From JAFCCL01 sp041645325 (lineage in GTDB: Archaea; Iainarchaeota; Iainarchaeia; Iainarchaeales; GCA-2688035), in NCBI GenBank assembly GCA_041645325.1, contig JBAZQI010000001.1, positions 34,791 through 98,790 on the forward strand: DNA of 64,000 bases. The letters run 5' to 3'. Positions 32,656 through 41,128 of the stretch are shown here, piece after piece. Position 1 is the first letter of the stretch, and each line of letters starts with the position of its first letter. Below the pieces are notes generated by a model, which was not told the DNA's origin, made no database searches, and saw only the letters and a list, made by a program, of their open reading frames with translations. Made by a program: the position numbers and the translations under genes.

Positions 32656-33423
32656 TTGGTTGACATCGAAAGAACAAAGTTTGGGATTCAAGGCCTTGAT
32701 AAAGCGCTGATGGGCGGGATTCCGCAAGGAAACATTGTGCTGGTTAGTGGCGGTGCAGGAACCGGAAAGAGCACCCTTTGCTTGCAGTTCCTAGTCAATG
32801 GTGTAACTGCCTTTGGGGAAAAAGCGCTTTACATTAGTACAGAGCAGACTGAAGGAGAGTTGCAAAAGCAGGCAAGTAGTTTTGGCTGGGACCTGAAAAG
32901 GCTTGAGGAAAAAAACCTTCTGAAAATTATTTTCTTTGACATCACGCACGGAGACAATTTCCTGCAGCAAGTTGATTTAACTATTAAAGAATTCAAACCC
33001 AAACGCATTGTAATTGACAGCATGACCACTTTGACTGATTCCCTCATCATTGGTGGCATGAGTGAAGACAGTGCATTCTCCTTGGTTCAAGTCCTTGAAT
33101 CAGTTTCGCCTATACCAAGAACGGAGCAAATAATCGCAAAAAGCATACTATACAAATTAATAGCAGAACTAAAAAAATACAAGCTTACCACGATTCTCAC
33201 ATCTGAACTCTACGAAGAGGCAAAACGCCTAAGCGCGGACGGAATATCAGAATTCATAACGGATGGGGTAATCATACTGCACTACATAGAAATCGGGGCA
33301 AGTGACTACAGAAGTATGGAAATAAGAAAAATGAGATACTCAGACTATGGCAAAGACGTAATACCCTACAACATCACTAGCAAAGGAATAGAAATTGTGG
33401 AAGAAGAAAAAACCAAATTCTAA
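32656..33423 (+). CDS. KaiC-like RecA-fold ATPase
   Basis: 255 residues, single KaiC domain. Start is TTG with AAGGA upstream; the only ATG nearby (32646) runs into a stop. Walker A SGGAGTGKSTLCLQFL, a TEQTEGELQKQASSFGW segment typical of the family, Walker B RIVIDSMTTLTD, C-terminal VIILHYIEIGASDYRSMEIRKMRYSDYGKDVIPYNIT. Single-domain archaeal KaiC proteins act in signalling and regulation of motility or transcription. Sits between the two paralogous wHTH regulators and next to a V4R protein. Confidence 0.9.
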   Translation: MVDIERTKFGIQGLDKALMGGIPQGNIVLVSGGAGTGKSTLCLQFLVNGVTAFGEKALYISTEQTEGELQKQASSFGWDLKRLEEKNLLKIIFFDITHGDNFLQQVDLTIKEFKPKRIVIDSMTTLTDSLIIGGMSEDSAFSLVQVLESVSPIPRTEQIIAKSILYKLIAELKKYKLTTILTSELYEEAKRLSADGISEFITDGVIILHYIEIGASDYRSMEIRKMRYSDYGKDVIPYNITSKGIEIVEEEKTKF

Positions 33424-33485
33424 CCTATTTCTCACATATGTGGCAAAAAGCAGTTATATTACTTTCACATATATTACATACAATG

Positions 33486-33515
33486 ACTGCTGATTTTCGT
33501 TCGAGCAAAAATCAG
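33486..33515. other. Hairpin in the gap after the KaiC-like gene
   Basis: GCTGATTTT and AAAATCAGC pair around a ten-base loop. The 222-bp gap (33424-33646) also has a CACATATGTG palindrome and, near its end, an open frame whose residues (GPSTITARSMEMEKIRIIHEMMKEA, stop before 33647, 20 shown at most as separate parts) look like a remnant protein tail. No intact gene. Confidence 0.35.
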
Positions 33516-33646
33516 CTACTACCTACAGCAACTCGAAAAAAGGCAAAATCAGAACCAAGCACCTAGGGCCAAGCACTATAACAGCACGGTCAATGGAAAT
33601 GGAAAAAATCAGAATAATACACGAAATGATGAAGGAAGCGTAAAAA

Positions 33647-34171
33647 ATGTTTGACGTAGTGAAAAAATTGTTACTTGCAAGACAACTCTCTTTAGAAAAA
33701 GGTCACATAAAATTACTTGAAGTGCCAGTAAATGTTATCCCTGTTTCTGTCATTGCTTACTTAGAGAAAATACTTATAGACACTTTTGGTTATGAAGAAG
33801 CGAGAAAGAAAATTTACCAAGGAGGCTATGAAGGGGGGCGAGATTTCTGTAATAAGTTTGTGGAAAGATATCGTATGAAAACCCCCCGGGAAATAATTGA
33901 GTGGGAGTTGAATATTGTCACAATGGCGGGGTGGGGTGAACTAGAGTTAAAGAGGTTAGATGCTAAAAAAGGGTCTGCTCTTGTGATTGTAAAAAACTCT
34001 TCTGTAGCTGAAATGTTAGGACCGTATGGTAAATCAATCGATTTTTTTATGGAAGGTTTTATGGCAGGCGGTAGTTCAATTGCGTTGGGTATGCCAATGA
34101 AGGTTACTGAAGTCAAATGTAAATCCAAGGGCGATTCTTTCTGTGAGTTTTTGTTTGAGAGCGAAATGTAG
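33647..34171 (+). CDS. V4R-domain protein, AT-rich
   Basis: 174 residues. V4R pattern: FGYEEARKKIYQGGYEGGRDF at the N-terminal half, then FFMEGFMAGGSSIALGMPMKVTEVKCKSKGDSFCEF with the two conserved cysteines. Base composition is visibly more AT-rich than the housekeeping genes, like its neighbours UbiA and CruF, hinting at transfer. Starts the UbiA operon (30 nt gap). Confidence 0.82.
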   Translation: MFDVVKKLLLARQLSLEKGHIKLLEVPVNVIPVSVIAYLEKILIDTFGYEEARKKIYQGGYEGGRDFCNKFVERYRMKTPREIIEWELNIVTMAGWGELELKRLDAKKGSALVIVKNSSVAEMLGPYGKSIDFFMEGFMAGGSSIALGMPMKVTEVKCKSKGDSFCEFLFESEM

Positions 34172-34200
34172 TGGTCTCTGAATCTTGATTGAGTGGTTTG

Positions 34201-35046
34201 ATGTCAAAAATTTCACATTTTTTCCATCTTATCGTTCCACAGTACATTCCAATGGCACTTACCAGTCTTCTAGTAGGTGCCGTTTTTTCAATTAGTTCTT
34301 TGCCTGATTGGCGTTTTTGGATTGCAGCTTTTTCTCTTTCTTGTATTGTAGGTGGTTTCAACTCTTTTAATGCAATCGCGGATAAAGAGATAGACCGAAT
34401 TAACAAACCTTATAGGCCAATTCCATCTAAGAAAATCACTGAGAGAGAAGCTTTGTTGTTCGCCGCTTTGCTATATTTTGTTGCTTTGTTTTCTGCGTTT
34501 CTTATTAACCTGGTTTTTTTTGTAATCATTTTTATTTCAACGCTTCTTACAATAGCATATTCTTATCCTGGTTTAGATTTAAAGAAACGATTCTTTTTTG
34601 GAACTCTTAGTGTAACCTTTTTCTATGCCGTCCTATGTCCATTGGCTGGATGGGCTCTTTATCCATTGGAAGAAATTCCCCTCTCTATAATTTTTTTCTT
34701 GTTCTTTTTTGGTTTAAGTTTGGCTATCTCAAAAGATTTTATGGATATGCTGGGAGACTCTTGCAACAAGGCTAACACCTTTCCTGTTAGGTTAGGATAT
34801 AATCAAAGTATCGGCTTTGTATTTCTTTTCTTGACCTTTTCATTTGGCTTTTTGATTTTTTTGGTCAGTCAAAAAATTTTACGTTCAGAATATCTCTTTA
34901 TTTTGATTTTTTTCCCTCTATTGATTCTAAATATAAACATTCTCAGAAGGAAAACTATTTTGTTTACTAAAAATAATGTGTTTGGAAGAACAATAATTCT
35001 TATAATAATCCTTGAATTAACTCTTATTTTGTTGGAAATAACCTAA
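34201..35046 (+). CDS. UbiA-family prenyltransferase
   Basis: 281 residues from ATG 34201, about nine membrane segments. The two Mg-binding aspartate motifs are present: NAIADKEIDRINKPYRPIPSKK (NxxxD...D form) and AISKDFMDMLGD. UbiA enzymes attach prenyl chains to aromatic or lipid acceptors; in haloarchaea, the UbiA member LyeJ elongates lycopene next to a CruF gene, and a CruF-like gene converges here with a four-base overlap. DGGGP synthase or a quinone/heme prenyltransferase remain alternatives. AT-rich codon use. Confidence 0.85.
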   Translation: MSKISHFFHLIVPQYIPMALTSLLVGAVFSISSLPDWRFWIAAFSLSCIVGGFNSFNAIADKEIDRINKPYRPIPSKKITEREALLFAALLYFVALFSAFLINLVFFVIIFISTLLTIAYSYPGLDLKKRFFFGTLSVTFFYAVLCPLAGWALYPLEEIPLSIIFFLFFFGLSLAISKDFMDMLGDSCNKANTFPVRLGYNQSIGFVFLFLTFSFGFLIFLVSQKILRSEYLFILIFFPLLILNINILRRKTILFTKNNVFGRTIILIIILELTLILLEIT

Positions 35047-35642
35047 ATAGTTATCTTCAGCGCTTCTAACCATATGTAGACTATGGTTTCTAAAACGATC
35101 AGGTTTACCCCTACTAGCCCGCCTAGGACGACGACTTGTTGTTTCCATCCTTTTACTTTTTCGGTTGCAAATTTGTAGGCGAATACGAAGAGGCTTATTG
35201 CAAATATCCAGCCGATAAAGTTTACGAGTGGTGCTCCAAACCATATTGATTCTGGTGTCCATAGCCAAAATTTGTATGCAAACGCAAGGGGCTCAAGCAT
35301 TATAATATCAAATAATGTTGCTGTTGTGGCAGTCATTGTTTCTATTTTAACAAGATTTTTGATATGGAACTTGCTTGTTATTATATAGTAACCAACAAAT
35401 ATAACTGTGGCCCATGCTAACGGTACATAGAGCGGAACACCAAGTGCATAGATTGTATACGTTGCTGCATAGTAATATCTATGAAAAATAAAAATCGAGA
35501 AAAATTCTATCAGCCACCCCCACATAGCAGCTGGCACCATAAATAAGAGCGCAGTTTTTACGCCTTTTTTTCTTGAGAAAAAAACAAATGCCAGCAAAAA
35601 GGCGCCAATCCAAAAAAATTCAAATAAGAGATGCACCAACAT
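35043..35642 (-). CDS. CruF/DUF422-type carotenoid biosynthesis membrane protein
   Basis: 199 residues, about seven membrane segments. The block MLEPLAFAYKFWLW, then ESIWFGAPLVNFIGW, is the signature of the DUF422/CruF family (gamma-carotene or bisanhydrobacterioruberin hydratase). It converges on the UbiA gene with a four-base overlap of stops. Start ATG 35642 with GCTATAAAGG upstream. Activity on a C50 carotenoid is an inference from the pairing with UbiA; no phytoene synthase or desaturase lies in the window. Confidence 0.78.
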   Translation of the reverse strand: MLVHLLFEFFWIGAFLLAFVFFSRKKGVKTALLFMVPAAMWGWLIEFFSIFIFHRYYYAATYTIYALGVPLYVPLAWATVIFVGYYIITSKFHIKNLVKIETMTATTATLFDIIMLEPLAFAYKFWLWTPESIWFGAPLVNFIGWIFAISLFVFAYKFATEKVKGWKQQVVVLGGLVGVNLIVLETIVYIWLEALKITI

Positions 35643-35827
35643 TAAATCGCCCTTTATAGCTTATTTTGTTTTCTTCAATTCCTCTAAATTATAGCCTCTC
35701 TACAGTAGCTAATTATTGAACTTCGTATTTTTTAACGATTTCTTTTCTGTTAAATATATCTGTTTATGTCGATTAATTTTTCTTTGCCTGAGTTGGTGCA
35801 AGCAGTTCTGGTGTAAGGGACCGCATT

Positions 35828-36634
35828 GTGAGTATTCTCGGTGAGGAGTGGCCTCTTTCCGCGAAGGAGGTTTTTAACAGGGTTTGCAGGGCTTTGAACA
35901 AGACTGTTTCTTACCAGGCAGTTCACAAGGTTTTGAAGCAGCTGGTTTTTGAGGGTGTGTTGCGCGTTGACAGCGGCAAGTACCGGCTCGATGCTAGCTG
36001 GATTGACAACTTAAAAAAGATTGTCAATGAATTGGATTCGAAGTACAACTCGGTGGACAAAACCCATATTGTAGGGGGGAAAGTGATTAATCTTACTTTT
36101 AACAACTACAATCAGATGGGGCGGTTCTTTGTTTACAAATTTCTAAACGGAGATTTCAATCCTGAAAACAGGCCTTCGCTTTGTCTGATGCAGCACACTT
36201 GGCCGACAATAGGCTTGTCGGACGAGGATTATGTTGCTGTTCGGAAGGGGCTGAAGAGAACGCTTCATTATTGCATCGTGGAGGGCGGCACTTTTCTGGA
36301 CAAGTGGTTTGTCACGCTGCTTGAAAAGCTGGGGAAAAAGTGCGTAACTGGCACTAAGCCGCCGGGCAACGCTGACTTGGTTGTTGAAGGCGATTACATT
36401 GCGCAGGTTTTCTTTCCCTATGATTTCAGAAAGAATTTCAATGCCCAGTACGAAAAAATAAAAAAAGCGGACCAACTTGACATATTCAACGTTTTCATCG
36501 AAATCCTGGGAAAAGACGCCAAAATTACCGTGCTCATAACGGAAAATCAGCTTCTTGCAGAGCAGTTGAGAAGAGAATCAATAAGTATTTTTAACAGAAG
36601 CGGAGCGAAAACTCAAAGCCAAAAATTGCATTGA
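35828..36634 (+). CDS. Archaeal winged-helix regulator, paralogue 2
   Basis: 268 residues from GTG 35828, which has AAGGGA eight bases upstream. wHTH: WPLSAKEVFNRVCRALNKTVSYQAVHKVLKQLVFEGVLRVDSGKYRL; the C-terminal domain matches paralogue 1 (VINLTFNNYNQMGRFFVYKFLNGD, LCLMQHTWPTIGLSDEDYVAVRKG, VTGTKPPGNADLVVEGDYIAQVFF). Compared with paralogue 1, the first 15-20 residues are missing; an upstream ATG (35766) in another frame opens a short peptide and could be their remnant. Confidence 0.78.
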   Translation: MSILGEEWPLSAKEVFNRVCRALNKTVSYQAVHKVLKQLVFEGVLRVDSGKYRLDASWIDNLKKIVNELDSKYNSVDKTHIVGGKVINLTFNNYNQMGRFFVYKFLNGDFNPENRPSLCLMQHTWPTIGLSDEDYVAVRKGLKRTLHYCIVEGGTFLDKWFVTLLEKLGKKCVTGTKPPGNADLVVEGDYIAQVFFPYDFRKNFNAQYEKIKKADQLDIFNVFIEILGKDAKITVLITENQLLAEQLRRESISIFNRSGAKTQSQKLH

Positions 36635-36827
36635 TTTGGGTTTGGGAACCCCCCCTTAGGGCATTTGTTTTTTTGGCCTTTTTGGTTTTTCTGGCGTGTC
36701 CTGGCTTGTCGGCAGGGGTAAGAGTGAAAGGGTTGCAAAAAGACAGCGGAATTCATTTATAAGGAATGACCAGGCATTTCCAAATTCAAGCTTCGCGTTT
36801 CCATTCCTTAAACAGAATGCTCATGCT

Positions 36828-37338
36828 TCAGATTATTTCGGCAATTTTTTCGGATTCTGGTCTGCGGTAAAGGCAGCCGTCTTTCTCCACAATGCAGTTT
36901 TTTGAAAACGCGTCCATTATTTTTTTCAGCTTGCCGTTCCTGATAAGCGTGTTTTTTTCAATGTCCTCCAAAGAAAAGTAGCAGTTTTTTTCGCGCAGAA
37001 TGCAGAGCAATGCCATTACATGGCTTGGCCCGGCTTCCGGAACCTTTTGCGCAAGAATGCGGAGCATTGCCGCCTCCTTTACAGTTGTGCCAGCCACCCA
37101 AACCCCTTTTTTGTTTGAAGGCAGGGTGCTCGGGCGCAAAGCCAGGCGAGCGCCCTGCCGCGAGCAGGCTCACAATTTCTTGGTTGCCCGCAAAAAGAAA
37201 CGCGGCTTTCGGGCTATTATATCCATGGTTTAAAAAAGTTAAACCAGAAGGTTTACTTGACACATAGCCTTTATTGCTCAATGCAAGAAATATGAAAAGG
37301 TATAGTGAAGGGATTATGCCGAAAATTATTTTTCTCAT
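36828..37338 (-). pseudogene. Probable frameshifted gene: anchored protein with C-terminal winged helix
   Basis: Two minus-strand frames fit end to end. The upstream frame (from ATG 37338) starts with a membrane anchor or signal (RKIIFGIIPSLYLFIFLALS) and continues to KAAFLFAGNQEIVSLLAAGRSPGFA; near 37140 the sense continues in the next frame as LRPSTLPSNKKGVWVAGTTVKEAAMLRIL and ends with a wHTH (HVMALLCILREKNCYFSLEDIEKNTLI). Alternatively, a separate small wHTH gene starts at ATG 37067, which has GGAGG six bases upstream. The remaining bases to 37446 show no other gene. Confidence 0.45.
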
Positions 37339-37445
37339 GACTGGCAGTTTTTTTGAATCTCCGCACCTATGCCTTCAGCAGGCGTGGCATTCAAGCTTCT
37401 ATTTAAAAGAAGTTATATTGCAAATTTTATTGTGGGGACAAAATT

Positions 37446-38327
37446 ATGGTTGGGGTAATTGAACCGGTAATCCTGGCAGTTTTACTGATTATTCTGGGTG
37501 CCTTGAGCATTAGGATTGTCAGGCCGACAGGCAGGGCGATTGTTGAAAGGTTTGGAAAATACCACTGTTTTGCTACTCCGGGAATAAATTTTATTCTGCC
37601 GTTTATTGACAGGCTGTACCCGGTAAACATTACCGAACAGATAACAGAATTGGAACAGCAGGAAGTCATTACTGGCGATAACCTTAATGCAATGGTTGAC
37701 GCGCAGGTTTATTACAAGATTTTGTCAGACGAGGAAAATGTTAAAAAAAGCCAGTACAATGTTAACAAGGTTGACTATCAGATTGTCGCATTGGCAAGGA
37801 CTACATTGCGCAATGTAATCGGTTCAATGACCTTGAAAGAGGTTAACAGCGCAAGAAATGTCATAAACGAAAAGCTTGGCACTGCGTTGGAAAAGGAAGC
37901 CTCCAAATGGGGTGTTGAGATTGTCCGTGCCGAATTGAAGGAAGTTACTCCTCCTGCCGCAGTACAGACTACAATGAACCAGATTGTGGTTGCGGAAAAC
38001 GAAAAGATTGCAGCAAAAGACTTTGCAATTGCCCAGCAGACTCGCGCCGACGGAGAAAGAATGGCGACAGTGAAGATTGCTGAGGGAAACGCACAGGCAG
38101 TGCAAATTGAGGCTGCCGCAAAAGCATATCAGATAAAGCTGGTGAACGAATCCGCACAAAAATATTTCAAGGGAAACGCGCAGGTGTTGAAAAAACTGGA
38201 AACAGTGGAAAGCACGCTGAAAAACAATACCAAAATTGTCATTCCGCAGGGCCAGCAATTGGTTAACGTGATTGACAGCATTGCGGGCATTTTGCCGATA
38301 AGAATGGAAAAGAAAAGCGAAAAATAA
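37446..38327 (+). CDS. SPFH/band 7 (stomatin-like, slipin) protein
   Basis: 293 residues. One N-terminal membrane segment (PVILAVLLIILGALSI) followed by the SPFH domain (VRPTGRAIVERFGKYHCFATPGINFILPF, VEVITGDNLNAMVDAQVYYKI, LRNVIGSMTLKEVNSARNVINEKL, VEIVRAELKEVTPP) and an alanine/glutamine-rich coiled coil (KIAEGNAQAVQIEAAAKAYQ). Forms membrane microdomain rings. An NfeD partner is common elsewhere but none is seen here. Confidence 0.92.
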   Translation: MVGVIEPVILAVLLIILGALSIRIVRPTGRAIVERFGKYHCFATPGINFILPFIDRLYPVNITEQITELEQQEVITGDNLNAMVDAQVYYKILSDEENVKKSQYNVNKVDYQIVALARTTLRNVIGSMTLKEVNSARNVINEKLGTALEKEASKWGVEIVRAELKEVTPPAAVQTTMNQIVVAENEKIAAKDFAIAQQTRADGERMATVKIAEGNAQAVQIEAAAKAYQIKLVNESAQKYFKGNAQVLKKLETVESTLKNNTKIVIPQGQQLVNVIDSIAGILPIRMEKKSEK

Positions 38328-38493
38328 AATTTAACCCTTCACAGAAATCGCTACTTGGCATAACTCACTCCTTTAGTTTCAACAATTTTCTTAAGTTTAG
38401 CGGGGGTGGTTCACTGCGTGCGGGTAGTCTTCGAGTGAGAGGTTTACTGTCATTGAAGAATGTGTGAATCCGCCGCCAAGCGAAATAAATCGC

Positions 38494-39702
38494 CTATTCA
38501 TACCTCAGTGCTTCTACCGGGTCTATGCTTGCTGCTCTTTTTGCCGGGTAGACGCCTGCAGTCATGCCTATTGCCATGCTGAATGCCAATGCTCCGACAA
38601 TGAGGCTTGGTGATACAACCGCTGTCAGGGGGAGGTTTGAGGCTTCTGCAATGATTGAGACTAGGTTTGCTGTTCCTATTCCGAGAAGCAGGCCTATAAT
38701 GCCCCCTCCCAATCCTATCATTCCTGCTTCAACCACAAAAATGCTTATTATGCGCTGGGTTGTTGCGCCTATTGCCTTCATTACCCCGATTTCCTGCGTT
38801 CTTTCCATGACAGACATCAGCATTGTGTTCATTATTCCGATGCCGCCGACCAGAAGGGAAATGCCTGCAATTCCTATGAGCACTAGGCTTATCATGCCTA
38901 CAATGCTTTCTGCTATGTCGGAAACCTGGCTCATGTCCATTAATTGGAAGTCTTTTTTATTGTGCTCTTTTTCCAGCTTGTCGCTTATCCTTTGCTTAAG
39001 TTCGTCCATGTCTTCGCCGGGCAGTGCCTTCACGATTATTCTCAGCGGCGTTATTTCCTCCGTGCTTAGGTCTTTGAGCTGGTCGCTGTTCATCATAATT
39101 GCTGTGTTGAACATTGCGCCAAAGGTGTTTTTTGCCTCTTTGAGAATGCCGGCAACCCTGAATTTTTTTCCCTCTATTTCTATTGTTTGCCTGAGGCCGA
39201 TTTCTTTTTTCATCACCTTTGAGGCAAACTTGTCGCCCAGGATAACCGAGGTGGTGTCGTTCTTTGTCAGCATCCTGCCTTCTTCAACCTCGGCAATTCC
39301 TATGAATCCAAGCTTGTCTATTTTGTCAACGTCAATGCCTATTGCCATTACGCTTTGCTTTTCCCCCCTGAATTCAACCTGCGGCGTTGTCACATAAATT
39401 GCCGCGGCAAAGTCAACCCCTTTTACCTGTTCAATTGTGTCAACGTCGTCATCGCTTAATTTTGCAAAAACGCTTTCCATGAGGCCGCCGCCTGGCAGCA
39501 CCATTAAAGTGTCGGTTCCAAGCGATTCAAACTGTTCTGAAACGGACTGGTTGAGGCCCTCGCCTATTGAAATAAGCGCAACTATCGCCGCAATTCCTAT
39601 GACTATGCCAAGAATTGTGAGAAAAGAGCGGAGCTGCCTGCCCTTGAGGTTTTTGAATGCAACCCTGAACAATTCGGCGTCAACAAAAGCCATTTTTTTC
39701 AC
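38494..39702 (-). CDS. MacB/FtsX-type ABC transporter permease 1
   Basis: 402 residues. TM1 LRSFLTILGIVIGIAAIVALISIG, an extracytoplasmic MacB-PCD domain (about 45-265), then three membrane segments with the FtsX pattern GGIGIMNTMLMSVMERTQEIGVMKAIGATTQRIISIF. Start GTG 39702 overlaps the preceding permease stop (GTGA). With its paralogue it probably forms a heterodimer acting with the ATPase at 42367. Type VII ABC systems of this sort move lipids, peptides or drive envelope work. Confidence 0.92.
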   Translation of the reverse strand: MKKMAFVDAELFRVAFKNLKGRQLRSFLTILGIVIGIAAIVALISIGEGLNQSVSEQFESLGTDTLMVLPGGGLMESVFAKLSDDDVDTIEQVKGVDFAAAIYVTTPQVEFRGEKQSVMAIGIDVDKIDKLGFIGIAEVEEGRMLTKNDTTSVILGDKFASKVMKKEIGLRQTIEIEGKKFRVAGILKEAKNTFGAMFNTAIMMNSDQLKDLSTEEITPLRIIVKALPGEDMDELKQRISDKLEKEHNKKDFQLMDMSQVSDIAESIVGMISLVLIGIAGISLLVGGIGIMNTMLMSVMERTQEIGVMKAIGATTQRIISIFVVEAGMIGLGGGIIGLLLGIGTANLVSIIAEASNLPLTAVVSPSLIVGALAFSMAIGMTAGVYPAKRAASIDPVEALRYE

Positions 39703-40907
39703 GTCCCGTACCTCAGTGCCTGCACCGGTTCAAGCAGGGCAGCCCTTCTTGCAGGCAGGTATCCTGAAGCCATTCCCACAGCCATTGCGAAGGCAACGGC
39801 GCCGATTATTGCGGCGATGTTTATGCCTACAGGCAGCGCAAACCCGGAAAGGGTTGCCACAACAGCTACAAGCGTTGCAAGCAAAAGCCCGAGTATTGTG
39901 CCGGCCACGCCACCGAAGGCGCCTATCAGGGCGGATTCCGCCAGGAAGATTGACAAAACCCTGCCGTTCGTTGCGCCCACAGCCTTCATTATCCCTATTT
40001 CTTTTGTCCTTTCAAGCACAGACATGAGCATTGTGTTCATTATTCCGATGCCTCCGACTATGAGGCTGATTCCCGCAAGCGCTACAAGCACGGTCTGGAT
40101 TAGTGCAAGCACAACGCCGGCGCTCTCCATGATGTTTTCCGTTGTCATGACATAAAAGTCTTCTTCGCCGTGCGCCCTCTTCAGCCTTTCCGTTATCTTG
40201 TCAGCGACCTCGTCGGCAATTTCCCTGTCGGTAACCTTCACCATTATTTCTGTTGGCTTTTCTTCCCCAAAAAAATCCTGCACGGTTTCTTTCGGCAGCC
40301 AAATCATGTTTGCCATTCCCATGCTGCCCATTACCCCGCTCATGTCCTTTGTAATCCCCGCCACCTTGAATTTTTGCCCGTTTATTTCAAGCTGGTCCCT
40401 TACTCTCAGCGTTTCACCTTCAAATCCTTCCGTCGCAAAGCTTTCGGAAATTATTACCGCATATTTGTCGTTTGATTCAAGGTTCCTGCCTTTCACAAGG
40501 TCCAGATAGCCTGCTTTTTCAAGGAATGGCCTGTCTGCAGGGGTTGCCCCTATTATGAAAACCGATGCCTGTTTGCCCCCGAATTCCACGACTGCCGCTG
40601 TTTCATAGAAGCCCATTACGTGTTCCACGCCGGGAATTCCCTCAATCAGGCTTATGTCTTCTTCCTTGAGCGTGCGGCTTATCATTGAGGTCATTCCGGT
40701 GCCGCTTCCGGGCTCCACGACAAGCGTGTCAAGCCCCATTTTTTCAAATTCCTGTGCCACTGCCTGGTTGAGGCCTTCGCCTATTGAAACAAGGGCAACA
40801 ATTGCGGCAATGCCGATAATTATGCCAAGAAGGGTAAGGAAAGAGCGGAGCTTGTGCATTTTGAGGTTGCGGAAAGCAATTGAAAAAAGTTCTGCGTCAA
40901 TCTCCAT
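39699..40907 (-). CDS. MacB/FtsX-type ABC transporter permease 2
   Basis: 402 residues from ATG 40907. Same layout as its neighbour: TM1 LRSFLTLLGIIIGIAAIVALVSIGEGLNQAV, MacB-PCD domain, then VGGIGIMNTMLMSVLERTKEIGIMKAVGATNGRVLSIFLAESA. It is a recent-looking paralogue of the 38494 gene. Repeat A6 lies just upstream and separates it from the CARDB-type gene of the same operon. Confidence 0.92.
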   Translation of the reverse strand: MEIDAELFSIAFRNLKMHKLRSFLTLLGIIIGIAAIVALVSIGEGLNQAVAQEFEKMGLDTLVVEPGSGTGMTSMISRTLKEEDISLIEGIPGVEHVMGFYETAAVVEFGGKQASVFIIGATPADRPFLEKAGYLDLVKGRNLESNDKYAVIISESFATEGFEGETLRVRDQLEINGQKFKVAGITKDMSGVMGSMGMANMIWLPKETVQDFFGEEKPTEIMVKVTDREIADEVADKITERLKRAHGEEDFYVMTTENIMESAGVVLALIQTVLVALAGISLIVGGIGIMNTMLMSVLERTKEIGIMKAVGATNGRVLSIFLAESALIGAFGGVAGTILGLLLATLVAVVATLSGFALPVGINIAAIIGAVAFAMAVGMASGYLPARRAALLEPVQALRYGT

Positions 40908-40925
40908 ATGCAAGCGCCCGCTTTT

Positions 40926-41091
40926 GTGGCATATGCCGTTTATATATTGCCACTTTTTTTGCTAAGCATTTTTTTCCCAAGGCTTTTCCCAAGCAGCCTT
41001 TTAACAAAAGGCTGGCGAAAAGCTTTTTCCCAAGCATTTTTCCCAAGGTTTTTCCCAAGGCTTTTGTGCTGCAGCACAAAAGGCTTTTTGA
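40926..41091. repeat. Family A element, copy A6, inside an operon
   Basis: Begins with GTGGCA ... TGCCAC (40926-40953) around GTTTATATATT, the same opening as copy A2. Then AAGCATTTTTTTCCCAAGGC, the hairpin CAGCCTTTTAACAAAAGGCTG, several partial cores (TTTTTCCCAAGC, TTTTCCCAAGG), and TTTTGTGCTGCAGCACAAAA-GGCTTTTT. It splits the ABC operon between 41129 and 40907. Confidence 0.85.
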
Positions 41092-41128
41092 AGGAAAGGA
41101 AAGGGAAAGAGGAGGAGTTTTTCCCCTT

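Noticed and set aside
35766..35815. Short peptide starting MSINFSLPEL as a gene
   Set aside because: Only 16 codons and too close to the TATA-like box; more likely a decayed start of the wHTH paralogue.
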